DNA of 52,537 nt from DASZCR01 sp035942915 (GTDB lineage: Bacteria; Acidobacteriota; Blastocatellia; Pyrinomonadales; Pyrinomonadaceae): contig DASZCR010000122.1 in NCBI GenBank assembly GCA_035942915.1, forward strand, positions 1 to 52,537, read 5' to 3'. Both the position numbers and the translations under genes were made by a program. Shown one piece after another: positions 14,700-23,354 of the stretch. The notes under the pieces are model-generated. The model searched no databases, had not been told where the DNA came from, and saw only the letters and a list, made by a program, of their open reading frames with translations. Positions within the stretch are counted from its first letter, which is position 1. Each line of letters opens with the position of its first letter.

Positions 14700-16625
14700 T
14701 TGACCACGGCCATTGAACAGACGCTTGAGACCTACGGCATAGAGAATTGGGGAGCCGGTTACTTCGGCATCAATCGCAAAGGCAACCTTGTAGTTCACCC
14801 CTCCGAGTCTGACCAGTCGAAGGCGGCCGACATCAAGGAAATCGTCGACGACCTCGCCCGTCGAGGGATTTCGACGCCCGTCCTCCTGCGTTTCCCGCAA
14901 CTCGTCACGGCGCAGGTGCGTAAACTCCAACGTGCCTTTCGCAACTCCATCCGCGAGTACGAGTATCAGGGGTCGCACATGTGCGTCTACCCGATGAAGG
15001 TCAACCAGAACCGCGCCGTCGTCGAGGAATACCTGCGCGAAGGCTCGCGCTATGACTTCGGACTCGAAGCAGGTTCGAAGGCCGAACTCTACGGCGCGCT
15101 CGCGCTCGAACAGTCCGAAGACAGCCTCCTCGTCCTCAACGGCTTCAAAGACCTTGAGTTTATCGAGTTGGCCTATACGGGCGCGCGCTCCGGCAAACGG
15201 GTCGTCATCGTCATCGAGAAGCTTTCGGAACTCGACCACGTCCTGCGCGTCGCAGAGCAGTACGAGGAGGGACAGATGCCGATGCTCGGCATCCGCGTCA
15301 AGCTCTACTCGAAGGGTTCCGGCCGTTGGGAGAAATCGGGCGGCGAAGCGGCGAAGTTCGGACTGACGACGACGGAGATTCTCGAAGTCATCCGTCGCTT
15401 GCAGGAAGAGGGGCGCGTGGACATGCTGCGCCTGCTCCACTTCCACATCGGCTCGCAACTGACCGACATCAAGCGCATCAAGAACGCGATGAAGGAGGCG
15501 GCGCGCGTCTACGCGAAGATTTACCAGATGAAAGTGCCGATTGACCTGCTCGACGTGGGCGGCGGCATGGCCGTCGATTACGACGGCTCGAAGACGGCCT
15601 TCGACTCCTCAGCCAACTACACGGCGCAGGAGTTCGCCAACGACGTGGTCTACACCATCATGCAGGTCTGCGACGACGAGAACGTGCCGCACCCGACCAT
15701 CATTCAGGAGTCCGGCCGCTATCTCGCAGCCTATCACGCCATCCTCGTGACCAACATTCTCGACGAGGTGGAGACGGTCGTCGAAGACATCACGCCCATC
15801 GAGATTGACGAGGACGACCCGCAGGTGGTCACCGAGTTGGGCGAACTGCGCGAATCTATCAACGTCAAAAACTATCGCGAGTATTACCACGACGCGCTCG
15901 AACACCGCGATGAGTTGTTCACGCTCTTCAACCTCGGACTCATCTCTCTGGAAGACCGCGCCAAAGGCGAGGTGCTCTTCTGGGATGTCTGCGAGCGCGC
16001 GGACAAGTACGCGCAACAGGCCGAGTACGTGTCGGAGGAGTTCACAGAGTTGCGCCGCCTGCTGCGCGCCAAGTACCTGACGAACTTCTCCGTCTTCCGC
16101 TCCGTGCCCGACCACTGGGCGCTCGACCAACTCTTTCCCATCGTCCCGATTCACCGTCTCAACCGACAGCCCTCGGAATACGCCACGCTCTGCGACATCA
16201 CTTGCGATTCCGACGGCGTCGTTGACAAGTTCGTTGACCTGCATGACGTGAAGCAGGTGCTCGAACTCCACACGCTCAACAAGAACGAGCCGTACTACCT
16301 CGCCTTCACCCTCGTCGGCGCTTATCAGGAGGTGATGGGCAACAACCATAACCTCTTCGGCGCGCCCAACGAGGCGCACATACACATCGACGACGAGGGC
16401 TACCTCATCAAGAAGGTGGTCAAGGGCACGACCGTAGGCGAAGCGTTGGAGCGCGTCCGCTACGAGCGCGGGCAACTGCATGAGGGCTTCCGCCGCCTCG
16501 TCGCGCAACGCGTCAAGCGCGGCGATTTGACCGAGGCTGAGGGCGCTCAGATGGTCGAGTTTTACGAGTCGCGCATCAACGCTTACACCTATCTTTCAGT
16601 CAACGGCAACGACAACAGGAGATAG
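14700..16625 (+). CDS. speA: Biosynthetic arginine decarboxylase
   Basis: A 641-residue PLP enzyme of the alanine-racemase-like fold (fold III) that converts arginine to agmatine, the first step of the agmatine route to putrescine. The lysine that binds PLP is K100 in CVYPMKVNQNR. LLHFHIGSQL and LDVGGGMAVDYDG (phosphate-binding glycine loop) follow, and the C-terminal barrel has ICDITCDSDGVVDKFVD-like sequence ending in LVGAYQEVMGNNHNLFG, characteristic of SpeA. Length is normal. The start is a TTG with GGGAGG 11 bases upstream; no ATG fits better. It is the first gene of the speA, DHS-like, speB cluster, with its own promoter at 14558. Confidence 0.96.
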   Translation: MTTAIEQTLETYGIENWGAGYFGINRKGNLVVHPSESDQSKAADIKEIVDDLARRGISTPVLLRFPQLVTAQVRKLQRAFRNSIREYEYQGSHMCVYPMKVNQNRAVVEEYLREGSRYDFGLEAGSKAELYGALALEQSEDSLLVLNGFKDLEFIELAYTGARSGKRVVIVIEKLSELDHVLRVAEQYEEGQMPMLGIRVKLYSKGSGRWEKSGGEAAKFGLTTTEILEVIRRLQEEGRVDMLRLLHFHIGSQLTDIKRIKNAMKEAARVYAKIYQMKVPIDLLDVGGGMAVDYDGSKTAFDSSANYTAQEFANDVVYTIMQVCDDENVPHPTIIQESGRYLAAYHAILVTNILDEVETVVEDITPIEIDEDDPQVVTELGELRESINVKNYREYYHDALEHRDELFTLFNLGLISLEDRAKGEVLFWDVCERADKYAQQAEYVSEEFTELRRLLRAKYLTNFSVFRSVPDHWALDQLFPIVPIHRLNRQPSEYATLCDITCDSDGVVDKFVDLHDVKQVLELHTLNKNEPYYLAFTLVGAYQEVMGNNHNLFGAPNEAHIHIDDEGYLIKKVVKGTTVGEALERVRYERGQLHEGFRRLVAQRVKRGDLTEAEGAQMVEFYESRINAYTYLSVNGNDNRR

Positions 16626-16698
16626 TGACAAGTGACGAATGACGCGTGACAAGCCGGAGCAGGATTTGCTTGTCACTCATCACTCGTCACTCGTCACT
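16624..16698. repeat. Heptamer palindrome on the speA stop codon
   Basis: The left arm 16624-16654 consists of AGTGACA, AGTGACG, AATGACG and CGTGACA units. The right arm 16668-16698 is their inverted copy. 27 of 31 positions pair around a 13-base loop, and the left arm includes the last bases of the speA stop. The unit differs from the GTGATAG type at 17772, one gene further on. Confidence 0.8.
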
Positions 16699-16706
16699 TT
16701 AAAATT

Positions 16707-17768
16707 ATGGTGACTCAACGCAAACCGAGACCGTCGAAATATCTCACCGTGCCGATGCGACCCGTCCAGGTTGACCGCGACCGCTCGGTCGCCGGACTGT
16801 TGGAGAAGATGGAGGGCGCGGGGCTTGGCGCGCGCCAACTGGCGGAGGCGCATCGCATCTGGCTCGACATGCTCGGCGACAACACGACCATCATGGTCGC
16901 CGCCTCCGGCGCGCTCATCCCCGCCGGGATGCGCCGTCTGCTGGCCTACGTCATCAAGAACCGCTTCGTCGATGTGCTCGTCCTCTCCGGCTCGATGCTC
17001 TTTCACGACCTTCACGAGACCCTCGGACGCCAGCACTTTCAGGCGCATCCTTCGATGACAGATGCCGAGCTTGAGTCGGCGCAAATCGGGCGCATGTGGG
17101 ACGTGCTGGCGAGCGAGGAAGAGTACCGCGAGGCGGATGAATGGGTCGGCGGATTTACGAACCAGCTAGAGCAGGGGCGCGGTTATTCGACACGCGAGTT
17201 CCTTCATCTGCTGGGGCGCGAGTTGGCCGAGATTGCGACTGAGGACGGCGTGCTCACGTCGGCCTACAAGTCGCGCGTGCCCGTCTTCTGCCCGACCATC
17301 TCCGACAGCGCCATCACGCTCGGCATCGCCGCCGCCCGCTTCGAGAAGAAGAACAACTTCTACTTCGACCTCGCGCAGGACGTTTTAGACATGACGCAGA
17401 TAGCCGCGCGCGCGCGCGTCACCGGCGTCATCAACATCGGCGGCGGCACTTCGCGCAGCTTCATCCAGCAGATGGAGGTCGCCACCAACATCGTCAAGAC
17501 GCCCGCGCGCGGCCATAAGTACGCCATCCAGATTGCGACCGAAGCGCCGCATCCGGGCGGACGCACCAGCGCCAACATGAGCGACGAATCGCTCATCTTC
17601 GGCAAACTCCAACGCGGCGCGGCCACCGCTTACGTCAACTGCGACGCCACCATCGCGCTCCCCATCCTCATCACGGCGCTCTCGCAAACCGCCGCCAAAT
17701 ACATGAAAGGACGCAAACGCCCAAGCTTCACCTTCACCGGCCGCGAACTCGGCATCGAAGTACCGTAA
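16707..17768 (+). CDS. Deoxyhypusine-synthase-like protein (probable homospermidine-type synthase)
   Basis: A 353-residue member of the deoxyhypusine synthase family. In eukaryotes and archaea the enzyme moves an aminobutyl group from spermidine to a lysine of eIF5A through an enzyme lysine, with NAD. Visible here are the NAD-fold segments (TTIMVAASGALIPAGMRRLL, VLVLSGSMLFHD, TGVINIGGGTSRSF), SDSAITLG, and the region of the catalytic lysine, SDESLIFGKLQ, with K300. Bacteria lack eIF5A. Homologues encoded beside putrescine genes are thought to use putrescine as acceptor and make homospermidine. The position between arginine decarboxylase and agmatinase supports a polyamine role. Substrate specificity is inferred, not shown. 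Confidence 0.88.
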   Translation: MVTQRKPRPSKYLTVPMRPVQVDRDRSVAGLLEKMEGAGLGARQLAEAHRIWLDMLGDNTTIMVAASGALIPAGMRRLLAYVIKNRFVDVLVLSGSMLFHDLHETLGRQHFQAHPSMTDAELESAQIGRMWDVLASEEEYREADEWVGGFTNQLEQGRGYSTREFLHLLGRELAEIATEDGVLTSAYKSRVPVFCPTISDSAITLGIAAARFEKKNNFYFDLAQDVLDMTQIAARARVTGVINIGGGTSRSFIQQMEVATNIVKTPARGHKYAIQIATEAPHPGGRTSANMSDESLIFGKLQRGAATAYVNCDATIALPILITALSQTAAKYMKGRKRPSFTFTGRELGIEVP

Positions 17769-17771
17769 AAG

Positions 17772-17900
17772 CGGTGAGAGGAAGATTGTGATGGGTGATA
17801 GGTGATAGGTGATAGGTGATAAGAGAAAACCGGATTTGTCCTATCACCCATCACCTATCACCCATCACTTCTTTCTTATCACCTATCACCCATCACCAAT
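17772..17900. repeat. Heptamer palindrome between the DHS-like gene and speB
   Basis: The left part contains five consecutive GTGATGG/GTGATAG/GTGATAA units (17788-17822). The right part (17838-17898) contains about seven CTATCAC/CCATCAC units, some separated by TTCTTTCTT. The perfect inverted copies allow a strong hairpin with slipped alternatives. It starts a few bases after the upstream stop and ends 8 bases before the speB ATG, covering the place where a ribosome-binding site would be. Confidence 0.8.
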
Positions 17901-17906
17901 TGTCTT

Positions 17907-18812
17907 ATGTCAGAATCAGCACATCTGCCGATGAATTTCGGCGGCATCGCAGACGAGAGGCTGTCGAGTTTCGAGGCGGCGCGCGTCCTCGTCTGGCCGG
18001 TCGCGTATGAGGGCACGGTCTCTTACGGCGGCGGGACGGGGCGCGGCGCGGAGGCCATCATCGACGCCTCGCGCAACATGGAACTCTACGACGACGAGAC
18101 GGACTCGGAGGTCTACCGGCTCGGCATCCACACGCTTGCCGAGTCGTCTTCGGTTGACCCGCCGGAGGCGATGATGCGTGCGCTGCTGGAACGCGGGCGC
18201 GAGTTGGTGCAGACGGGAAAGTTCGTCACCATGATTGGCGGCGAACATTCTGTGAGCGCACCCGTCATCCGCGCGCACGCCGAAGCGTACGAGAACCTTT
18301 CCGTCCTGCAAATCGACGCGCACGCAGACCTGCGCGACACCTACGACGGCACGCCGCATTCGCACGCCTCGATTATGGCGCGCGTCACGCGCGACCTGAA
18401 GATTCCCTCCGTGCAGGTCGGGATTCGCTCGATTTCGGCCGAAGAGGCGCGTGCGCTCGACACGCTCCCGACGCGCATCTTCTGGGCGCGCGAGATTGTC
18501 GGCCGCACAGATTGGTGGGAGTCGGCCATCGAGGGTCTGACCGAGAACGTCTATCTGACTATCGACATCGATGGCCTCGACCCTTCACTCGTCGCGCAGA
18601 CGGGGACGCCCGAACCCGGAGGCTTAGGCTGGTACGAAACCGTCGGCCTGCTCCGCACGCTCGCGCGCAAGCGCCGCGTCGTCGGCATGGACTTGACCGA
18701 GTACGCTTACGTCGAAGGGCAGGACGCCTCGGCTTTCCTCTGCGCCAAGCTCATCTACAAGACGCTCTCCTTCATCTTTGAATCGGAGACGGAACGCGTC
18801 AGGCAGAAGTAA
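17907..18812 (+). CDS. speB: Agmatinase
   Basis: A 301-residue ureohydrolase that should split agmatine to putrescine and urea. All binuclear manganese ligands are present: H114 in GGEHS, D137, H139 and D141 in DAHADLRD, and D220 and D222 in TIDIDGLDPS. The substrate motif PHSHASIMARV and the PEPGGLGWYE turn also match. Length and motifs are typical of SpeB rather than arginase, and speA lies upstream. The ATG at 17907 has no clear Shine-Dalgarno sequence because the preceding bases are the repeat element (TTGTCTT), which may limit translation. Confidence 0.93.
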   Translation: MSESAHLPMNFGGIADERLSSFEAARVLVWPVAYEGTVSYGGGTGRGAEAIIDASRNMELYDDETDSEVYRLGIHTLAESSSVDPPEAMMRALLERGRELVQTGKFVTMIGGEHSVSAPVIRAHAEAYENLSVLQIDAHADLRDTYDGTPHSHASIMARVTRDLKIPSVQVGIRSISAEEARALDTLPTRIFWAREIVGRTDWWESAIEGLTENVYLTIDIDGLDPSLVAQTGTPEPGGLGWYETVGLLRTLARKRRVVGMDLTEYAYVEGQDASAFLCAKLIYKTLSFIFESETERVRQK

Positions 18813-18828
18813 ACAAGACCAACTGAAC

Positions 18829-18881
18829 AAGGCACAGTTGAAGATGAGAAGGAGCGTCCCGCTCATCTTCAACTGTGCCTT
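18829..18881. terminator. Perfect 20-base hairpin, bidirectional terminator
   Basis: Arms 18829-18848 (AAGGCACAGTTGAAGATGAG) and 18862-18881 are exact inverted copies with a 13-base loop. The pairing continues imperfectly outward (GAAC/GTTC). It lies between convergent speB and the ABC ATPase gene, 17 bases after the speB stop. A long U tract is absent on both strands. Confidence 0.75.
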
Positions 18882-18893
18882 TGAACTTTGCTC

Positions 18894-19721
18894 TTAACTG
18901 AGCCATTGCAGCACGTCGTCGCCTGCGCCCGCACGTCCTCCGCCGACGACACGTATGAAGTAGTCTTCGAGCGAGACAGATGCGCCGCCCGCGTCGTCCG
19001 AGACGGAGATGCCCCGCCGCAGTTCGTCGAGCGCGCCGGAGGCGACGAGGCGGCCTTCGCTGATGATGGCGATGTCTGTGCAGAGCCGTTCGACGATTTC
19101 AAGGACGTGCGAGGTGAGGAAGACGGTCAGGCCACGCGCGGTGAGACGCGAGAGCAGGTCTTTGAGCGTGCGCGAGGCCAGCGCATCGACGCCCTCGAAA
19201 GGCTCGTCGAGAAAGAGGATTTCGGGACGGTGAATCAGCGCGCAGGCGAGACTCAGTTTCTTCTTCATCCCGTGCGAGTATTCGACGACGAGTTTGCGCG
19301 GTTCGTCGTCGAGTTCCATGAGCGCGAGCAGTTCGCCCGAACGCTCTGCGATGTCTTCGGGCGAGAGTCCGTACATGCGGCCTGTGAAGGCCAGCATCTC
19401 CGCGCCCGTCAGGCGCTCGAAGAGGTTGAGGTCTTCGGGGACGACGCCTATCCGGCGTTTGACTTCGAGAGGCTCGCGCGCAATCTCGCGCCCCAGAATG
19501 CGGATGCGCCCGGAGGTCGGCGCGAGCAAGCCCGTGAGCATCTTGATGGTGGTGGATTTTCCCGCGCCGTTCGGGCCGAGGAAGCCGAAGAAACGCCCGC
19601 GCTCGACCGTCAGGCTAACGTGGTCAACCGCCGTGAAGTCGCCGAAGCGGCGCACCAACTCGAAGGTCTCGACGGCCGCAGTCTGTCGCGTCGAGTCGTC
19701 GGAAGCGTCCTGTTGCGTCAT
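18894..19721 (-). CDS. ABC transporter ATP-binding protein
   Basis: A 275-residue nucleotide-binding domain of the ABC-2/CcmA-like type. Walker A is GPNGAGKST (49-57), the signature is SHGMKKK with the usual SGG core altered (about 149-155), Walker B is ILFLDEPFEGVD (168-179), and the switch histidine is in LTSHV. SHGMKKKL is typical of exporters of the NatA/CcmA group. No permease gene adjoins it on either side; the next minus-strand gene is far away. It must therefore work with a membrane partner encoded elsewhere. A convergent hairpin separates it from speB. The substrate is unknown. Confidence 0.9.
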   Translation of the reverse strand: MTQQDASDDSTRQTAAVETFELVRRFGDFTAVDHVSLTVERGRFFGFLGPNGAGKSTTIKMLTGLLAPTSGRIRILGREIAREPLEVKRRIGVVPEDLNLFERLTGAEMLAFTGRMYGLSPEDIAERSGELLALMELDDEPRKLVVEYSHGMKKKLSLACALIHRPEILFLDEPFEGVDALASRTLKDLLSRLTARGLTVFLTSHVLEIVERLCTDIAIISEGRLVASGALDELRRGISVSDDAGGASVSLEDYFIRVVGGGRAGAGDDVLQWLS

Positions 19722-19819
19722 GCGTGCAGTTGTACGCGGGCGCGTCGCGCGGCGTCAAGCGAGGAGGATGAGGGGGCGCGCTCGGCGGCGTCGGGCGTGC
19801 GGGTCGGCGCGCGAAATCG

Positions 19820-19849
19820 TTGATTGCGTGAGGCGAGTTGTCGTAAATT
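19820..19849 (+). promoter_or_regulatory. Possible promoter of the 141-residue gene
   Basis: TTGATT (19820-19825), 18 bases, TAAATT (19844-19849), placed about 50 bases before the next gene in an otherwise very GC-rich spacer. A reasonable but not certain sigma-70 match. Confidence 0.4.
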
Positions 19850-19900
19850 ACAGTGCAGCGGGTTTGAAGGGTCGCCAAAAGTTTCCAGTTTCTCGTTCGG

Positions 19901-20326
19901 ATGACTGAGGCTTTCTCGATGGAAGAGAGCGAAGTGGACTTATACGAGGTCTGTTCGTTTTGCGGGATGCGCAAAAATGCGCGTCTGTCGCGGCGCGACC
20001 TCGCGTGGGGCGAAGAGCACGAGGAGGTCTACACGGCCGAAGGGTTGCGCGTCTTCTGCTTTCTCAAAGGCGACACGGCAGAGACTTTCTGGTCGTATCT
20101 GGGAAGCGCGCTCGTTGACCTCGGCGACCTCGGCACGAAGTCCTGCACCTACACGGCCATCGAACAACGGCGCTCGCCCGACTGGATACGCCAGTGCGCG
20201 CTCGAAGAGATGAACAAGGAGCGCATCACCAACCGACGCGAACGCTACGAGCGCATCGCCAACTTCTGCCAGCGACGCGCCTACGAACTCGCCCCCGAAC
20301 TCGAACTCGCCATCGCCTACAGATAA
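19901..20326 (+). CDS. Small cysteine-containing protein, unknown function
   Basis: A 141-residue cytoplasmic protein. The N-terminal part has EVCSFCGMRKNARLSRRD, half of a zinc-ribbon-like pair. Further cysteines occur later (FCFLKG, SCTYTA, QCALEE, FCQRRA), without a second clear CxxC. The C-terminal half is a charged helix (EEMNKERITNRRERYERIANFCQRRAYELAPELEL). The start could also be the ATG at 19919, which has TGAGG upstream; neither start has a strong ribosome-binding site. No family was recognised. It is convergent with the phosphatase-superfamily gene. Confidence 0.65.
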   Translation: MTEAFSMEESEVDLYEVCSFCGMRKNARLSRRDLAWGEEHEEVYTAEGLRVFCFLKGDTAETFWSYLGSALVDLGDLGTKSCTYTAIEQRRSPDWIRQCALEEMNKERITNRRERYERIANFCQRRAYELAPELELAIAYR

Positions 20327-20404
20327 CGCCACGCGCGCGCGTCGCGGCCGTCTCGAAACGCGCGCCCATCCCGGCGGTCTCGCCTTGCTCTTTCGTCGAA
20401 AAAT

Positions 20405-21772
20405 TTATTCGCGTAGCAGCGGGCGCGCTTCGCTGGCGCGGACGTATGAGGGAAAGTCTCTGTGCGTGCTCATGAGGAAGGCTGAAGAGCTGGCGCGGAG
20501 GGCGTTGCCGTGCGTGGCAGCGAGGCGGACGAGGCGGCTGAAGACGGACGCGCCGTAGTAGTAGCCGTCGCGCAGGCTCACCAAGAGGTCTGCCGTGTGG
20601 CGCACGCGCGGCGCGTGGAGAGACTCGTAGAGGTTCGCCAGCGCGTCCGGGTAGATGTGCGCGGCCGTCGCTTCAAGCCACGCCGAGTCCGGCGCGAAGC
20701 CTTGCGCGTCGAGCCGCCCCGTCTCCGCCAGCGAGCGCACGACCGGCGCGAGCATGAGCGGGTCGCTTGTCTCGTCCGCCGGTTCGTAAGCGAAAGAGAC
20801 GCCGCCCGTCGTCTCCCGTCTTCTGATACGCGCGCGCCCGACCGCGCCTTCGACGACGACGCCCAACGCCTCCTCATCGCGGCGGACGCTGAAGTCAACG
20901 CCTTCGAGCGTGTTGAGCGCGGCGGCCACCTGCGCGACGTTCGTCTCTTCGGCGCAATAGACGGCGGCATAACCGCAGAGTCCGAAGGCGGGCGCGGCCA
21001 GTCGCGGCAAACCCTTCGCGCGTGCGTCGCGCAGACGACCCGTCAACTCGAAGCCCGCACGTTGCAGGTGCGTCTGCAAGTGTATGCGACGGTTCTCTTC
21101 GAGGTTCATGCCATGGTCTGAGAAGAGGACGATTTCGGTTTCGCGTCCGCAGACCTCTTGAATCCCGCGCAGGATGCGGTCGAGCGATTCGAGCGCGACT
21201 TGCAGGCGTTCGGGGCCGCGTATGTGCAGCAGGCCGTCCGTGCCTTTGAGGAAGGCGAAGAAGTCACGGTGTTGCGGCGCGGCGCGGAAGCGTTCGCGGA
21301 AGCGTCGCATGTCTGCGCGCCAGATGGTTTCGGGTGCGACGTAGATGAGGAACTCGAAGGCGAGCGGCTCCTGATAGTCGAGTTCGTCCATGTAGGACGA
21401 GGGCACTTTGTCGGGCGTGCGGCGGCCGACGTACTTGCGCGCGCCGCCGCGCAACTCTTTGGCCTCGCGGTCGAAGTAGAGGCTTTCGTAACCGAGCGGC
21501 GGGGTCGCGCCGAGCATCTGCGAGAGCGCGACGTTGGTCAGCGTCGGGAACGGCGAGAGCAGACGCGCAGGCTCCCCGAAGTTGTCGAAGAGGCCGCGCG
21601 TCTTGGCCGCGTTGATGACTTCAAGCGGAACGCCGTCGAGACACAGGAGGAGGCGACGCGGACGCGTCTGCCGCGCCGCCAGCCGACGCAATTCCGCGTC
21701 AGTCTGCGGCGGCAACTCCTCGTGCCGCGCCAGCGCGCGCACCATGCGATGAGAAGAACACGAATCTGTCAT
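20405..21772 (-). CDS. Alkaline-phosphatase-superfamily hydrolase
   Basis: A 455-residue protein with the metal-site pattern of the type I phosphodiesterase/nucleotide pyrophosphatase group. It has LLLCLDGVP (metal aspartate D46), PFPTLTNVALSQML (candidate nucleophile T77 or nearby), KGTDGLLHI (metal aspartate and histidine) and VLFSDHGMN (second metal aspartate-histidine pair). The N-terminal 40 residues are charged and contain no signal peptide, so the protein is probably cytoplasmic. The C-terminal 120 residues form a separate helical part (HIYPDALANLYESLHAPRVR). It should hydrolyse a phosphate mono- or diester; the substrate is unknown. It is preceded by the TPR gene on the same strand. 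Confidence 0.75.
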   Translation of the reverse strand: MTDSCSSHRMVRALARHEELPPQTDAELRRLAARQTRPRRLLLCLDGVPLEVINAAKTRGLFDNFGEPARLLSPFPTLTNVALSQMLGATPPLGYESLYFDREAKELRGGARKYVGRRTPDKVPSSYMDELDYQEPLAFEFLIYVAPETIWRADMRRFRERFRAAPQHRDFFAFLKGTDGLLHIRGPERLQVALESLDRILRGIQEVCGRETEIVLFSDHGMNLEENRRIHLQTHLQRAGFELTGRLRDARAKGLPRLAAPAFGLCGYAAVYCAEETNVAQVAAALNTLEGVDFSVRRDEEALGVVVEGAVGRARIRRRETTGGVSFAYEPADETSDPLMLAPVVRSLAETGRLDAQGFAPDSAWLEATAAHIYPDALANLYESLHAPRVRHTADLLVSLRDGYYYGASVFSRLVRLAATHGNALRASSSAFLMSTHRDFPSYVRASEARPLLRE

Positions 21773-21820
21773 AAAACCTGCCCCTGACCCGCTCTGAAAA
21801 TGCTTCTTAAAAACCGTCCG

Positions 21821-21844
21821 CTTCCTTATCCATCTTTAAGGAAG
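21821..21844 (-). terminator. Short hairpin after the TPR gene
   Basis: Arms CTTCCTTA (21821-21828) and TAAGGAAG (21837-21844) have an 8-base loop. On the minus strand the hairpin follows the TPR gene stop (21854) and is itself followed by a TTTTT run a few bases later, compatible with a weak intrinsic terminator. Confidence 0.5.
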
Positions 21845-21853
21845 AAGGATGAT

Positions 21854-23266
21854 TTAGTTGGTCGTCGCGGCGTCCGCTGCAGTCTCGATGGCGCTACGTT
21901 CGGACGAGAGTTTGTAAGGCTCTTTGAGGCCGCGACGCGCCTCCTCGTGTGCGCCGTAGGCGTCCGGCCGCGCCAGCACGAGACGATATTGCGCGAGCGC
22001 CTCTTCACGCTTGCCTGCCACGTCGAGCGATTGCGCGGCGCGCAGACGCGAGCGCGTCGCCAAGCCCTGCTCCGCGCCGTTCACACCGGCTGCCGCAACG
22101 AACTCGGCCGAGGCGCGCTCGTGCTGACCGGCGACAAAGAGAGCCTCGCCGTAGCTGTAATGAATCTGGTCGAGCGGCAGGCGCGCGGGCGTCGCGTTGG
22201 CGTCGCGCTTCGCGGCCGGGCGCTCGGTTTGCAGCAGCGACTCGAAGACGGCGAACGCTTCGCGCTCGGACTGCGCCGCCGCCTCTTTGTTCGTCGTGCG
22301 CTCGACGGCCGCCTGCGAGACGAGCGCATCGGCGGCTTCGAGTTTGAAGAGATAGTTGCGCGGATATTTCGCCGCTAGGTCACGCGCCACTCGCAGGGCG
22401 TCGGCGTAACGCTTCTCGCGTTTGTAGAGCGCGATAAGCAGAACTTTCGCGTCGTCCTGCGCCCAGCGCCCCTCGCGCGCGACGCGTTCCAGAGTTTCCA
22501 GCCCGCGCTTCTTCGAGCCGCGTATGCCGCCGATGGCGGCCATGATTTTGACCGGCAGCGGCAGTTTGCTGACGACGTAGTCGTACATCCCGATAGTGAT
22601 TTCGGCGTCGTGGAAAGTGGGGTCGAGTTTGAGCACGTCGCGGTGACGGTCAACCGAGTCCGAGCCGTTGCGCAGGGCGGACATGAAACTGCGTTCGACC
22701 GCTCCGGCAAACGCCGCCTTCAAGCCTTCGGTCGCGCCGAGATAGTAGAGCGCCTCGACGTCTTTCGGGTCGCGTTTGATGCGCGCTTCGGCGAGCGTCT
22801 TGGCCTGCTTGGTCAACTCGCGAAACTCTGCGACCACCTTCGGGTCGGCCTTATCTTCGGTCTTGTCGTAGAACCCTTCCGTGTTGTAGAGCGACGACTG
22901 TAAGCGACGCGATTCGTTGAGCGCCTTGAGCCAGAGACTCGCGGCGAGAAACTGCGAGCCTGCGGGGTGCTCAGGATAGAGACGCACGAGTTCACGGAAG
23001 CGCCGACGCGCCCCCTCGTAGTCCAGATTGTAGAGCGCCTCGAAGCCCTCGACGCGCAGGGCGTCGAAGCGACGGCGCTCTTCCTCCGACATGCGCGCGG
23101 GCGTCGCAGCCGCACCAGCAGCCGACGCCATCGGAGCAGCCTTCGCATCCTTCTCCGCACGCAACTCGCCACGCCCGGCGGCTGCCGCCGTGTTCGTCTG
23201 CGCCACAGACGCCACGCTCAAGACAAACGTCAACAAAACCTGCGCAACTCTCTGTCCACTGCTCAT
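21854..23266 (-). CDS. Secreted tetratricopeptide-type protein
   Basis: A 470-residue protein starting at the ATG at 23266, which has AGGAG upstream (a further ATG 24 bases earlier lacks it). The signal peptide is MSSGQRVAQVLLTFVLSVASVA. After an alanine-rich linker come several helix-turn-helix repeats of TPR type, for example FEALYNLDYEGARRRFRELVRLYPEHP, DVEALYYLGATEGLKAAFAG, ALRVARDLAAKYPRNYLFKLEAADAL and HYSYGEALFVAGQHERASAEF. These repeats usually build scaffolds for protein contacts; this one would act in the periplasm. No enzymatic motif is seen. It is separated from thrC by about 90 bases. Confidence 0.8.
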   Translation of the reverse strand: MSSGQRVAQVLLTFVLSVASVAQTNTAAAAGRGELRAEKDAKAAPMASAAGAAATPARMSEEERRRFDALRVEGFEALYNLDYEGARRRFRELVRLYPEHPAGSQFLAASLWLKALNESRRLQSSLYNTEGFYDKTEDKADPKVVAEFRELTKQAKTLAEARIKRDPKDVEALYYLGATEGLKAAFAGAVERSFMSALRNGSDSVDRHRDVLKLDPTFHDAEITIGMYDYVVSKLPLPVKIMAAIGGIRGSKKRGLETLERVAREGRWAQDDAKVLLIALYKREKRYADALRVARDLAAKYPRNYLFKLEAADALVSQAAVERTTNKEAAAQSEREAFAVFESLLQTERPAAKRDANATPARLPLDQIHYSYGEALFVAGQHERASAEFVAAAGVNGAEQGLATRSRLRAAQSLDVAGKREEALAQYRLVLARPDAYGAHEEARRGLKEPYKLSSERSAIETAADAATTN

Positions 23267-23354
23267 AAAAACTCCTAACTCCCAATCCACCTACTTCTTC
23301 CCGTCAGCAATAGTTTCGCGCCGGAGAAGCGTGCGGCGCACCGTAGCAGTCATC

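Noticed and set aside
17785..17900. CRISPR-like short repeats
   Set aside because: The units are 7 bases and directly adjoining, with inverted copies in the second half and no unique spacers, so this is a palindrome, not an array.
18894..19721. Assigning the ABC ATPase to polyamine transport
   Set aside because: It is convergent with speB across a hairpin, has no adjacent permease or binding protein, and belongs to the NatA/CcmA-like group rather than the PotA type.
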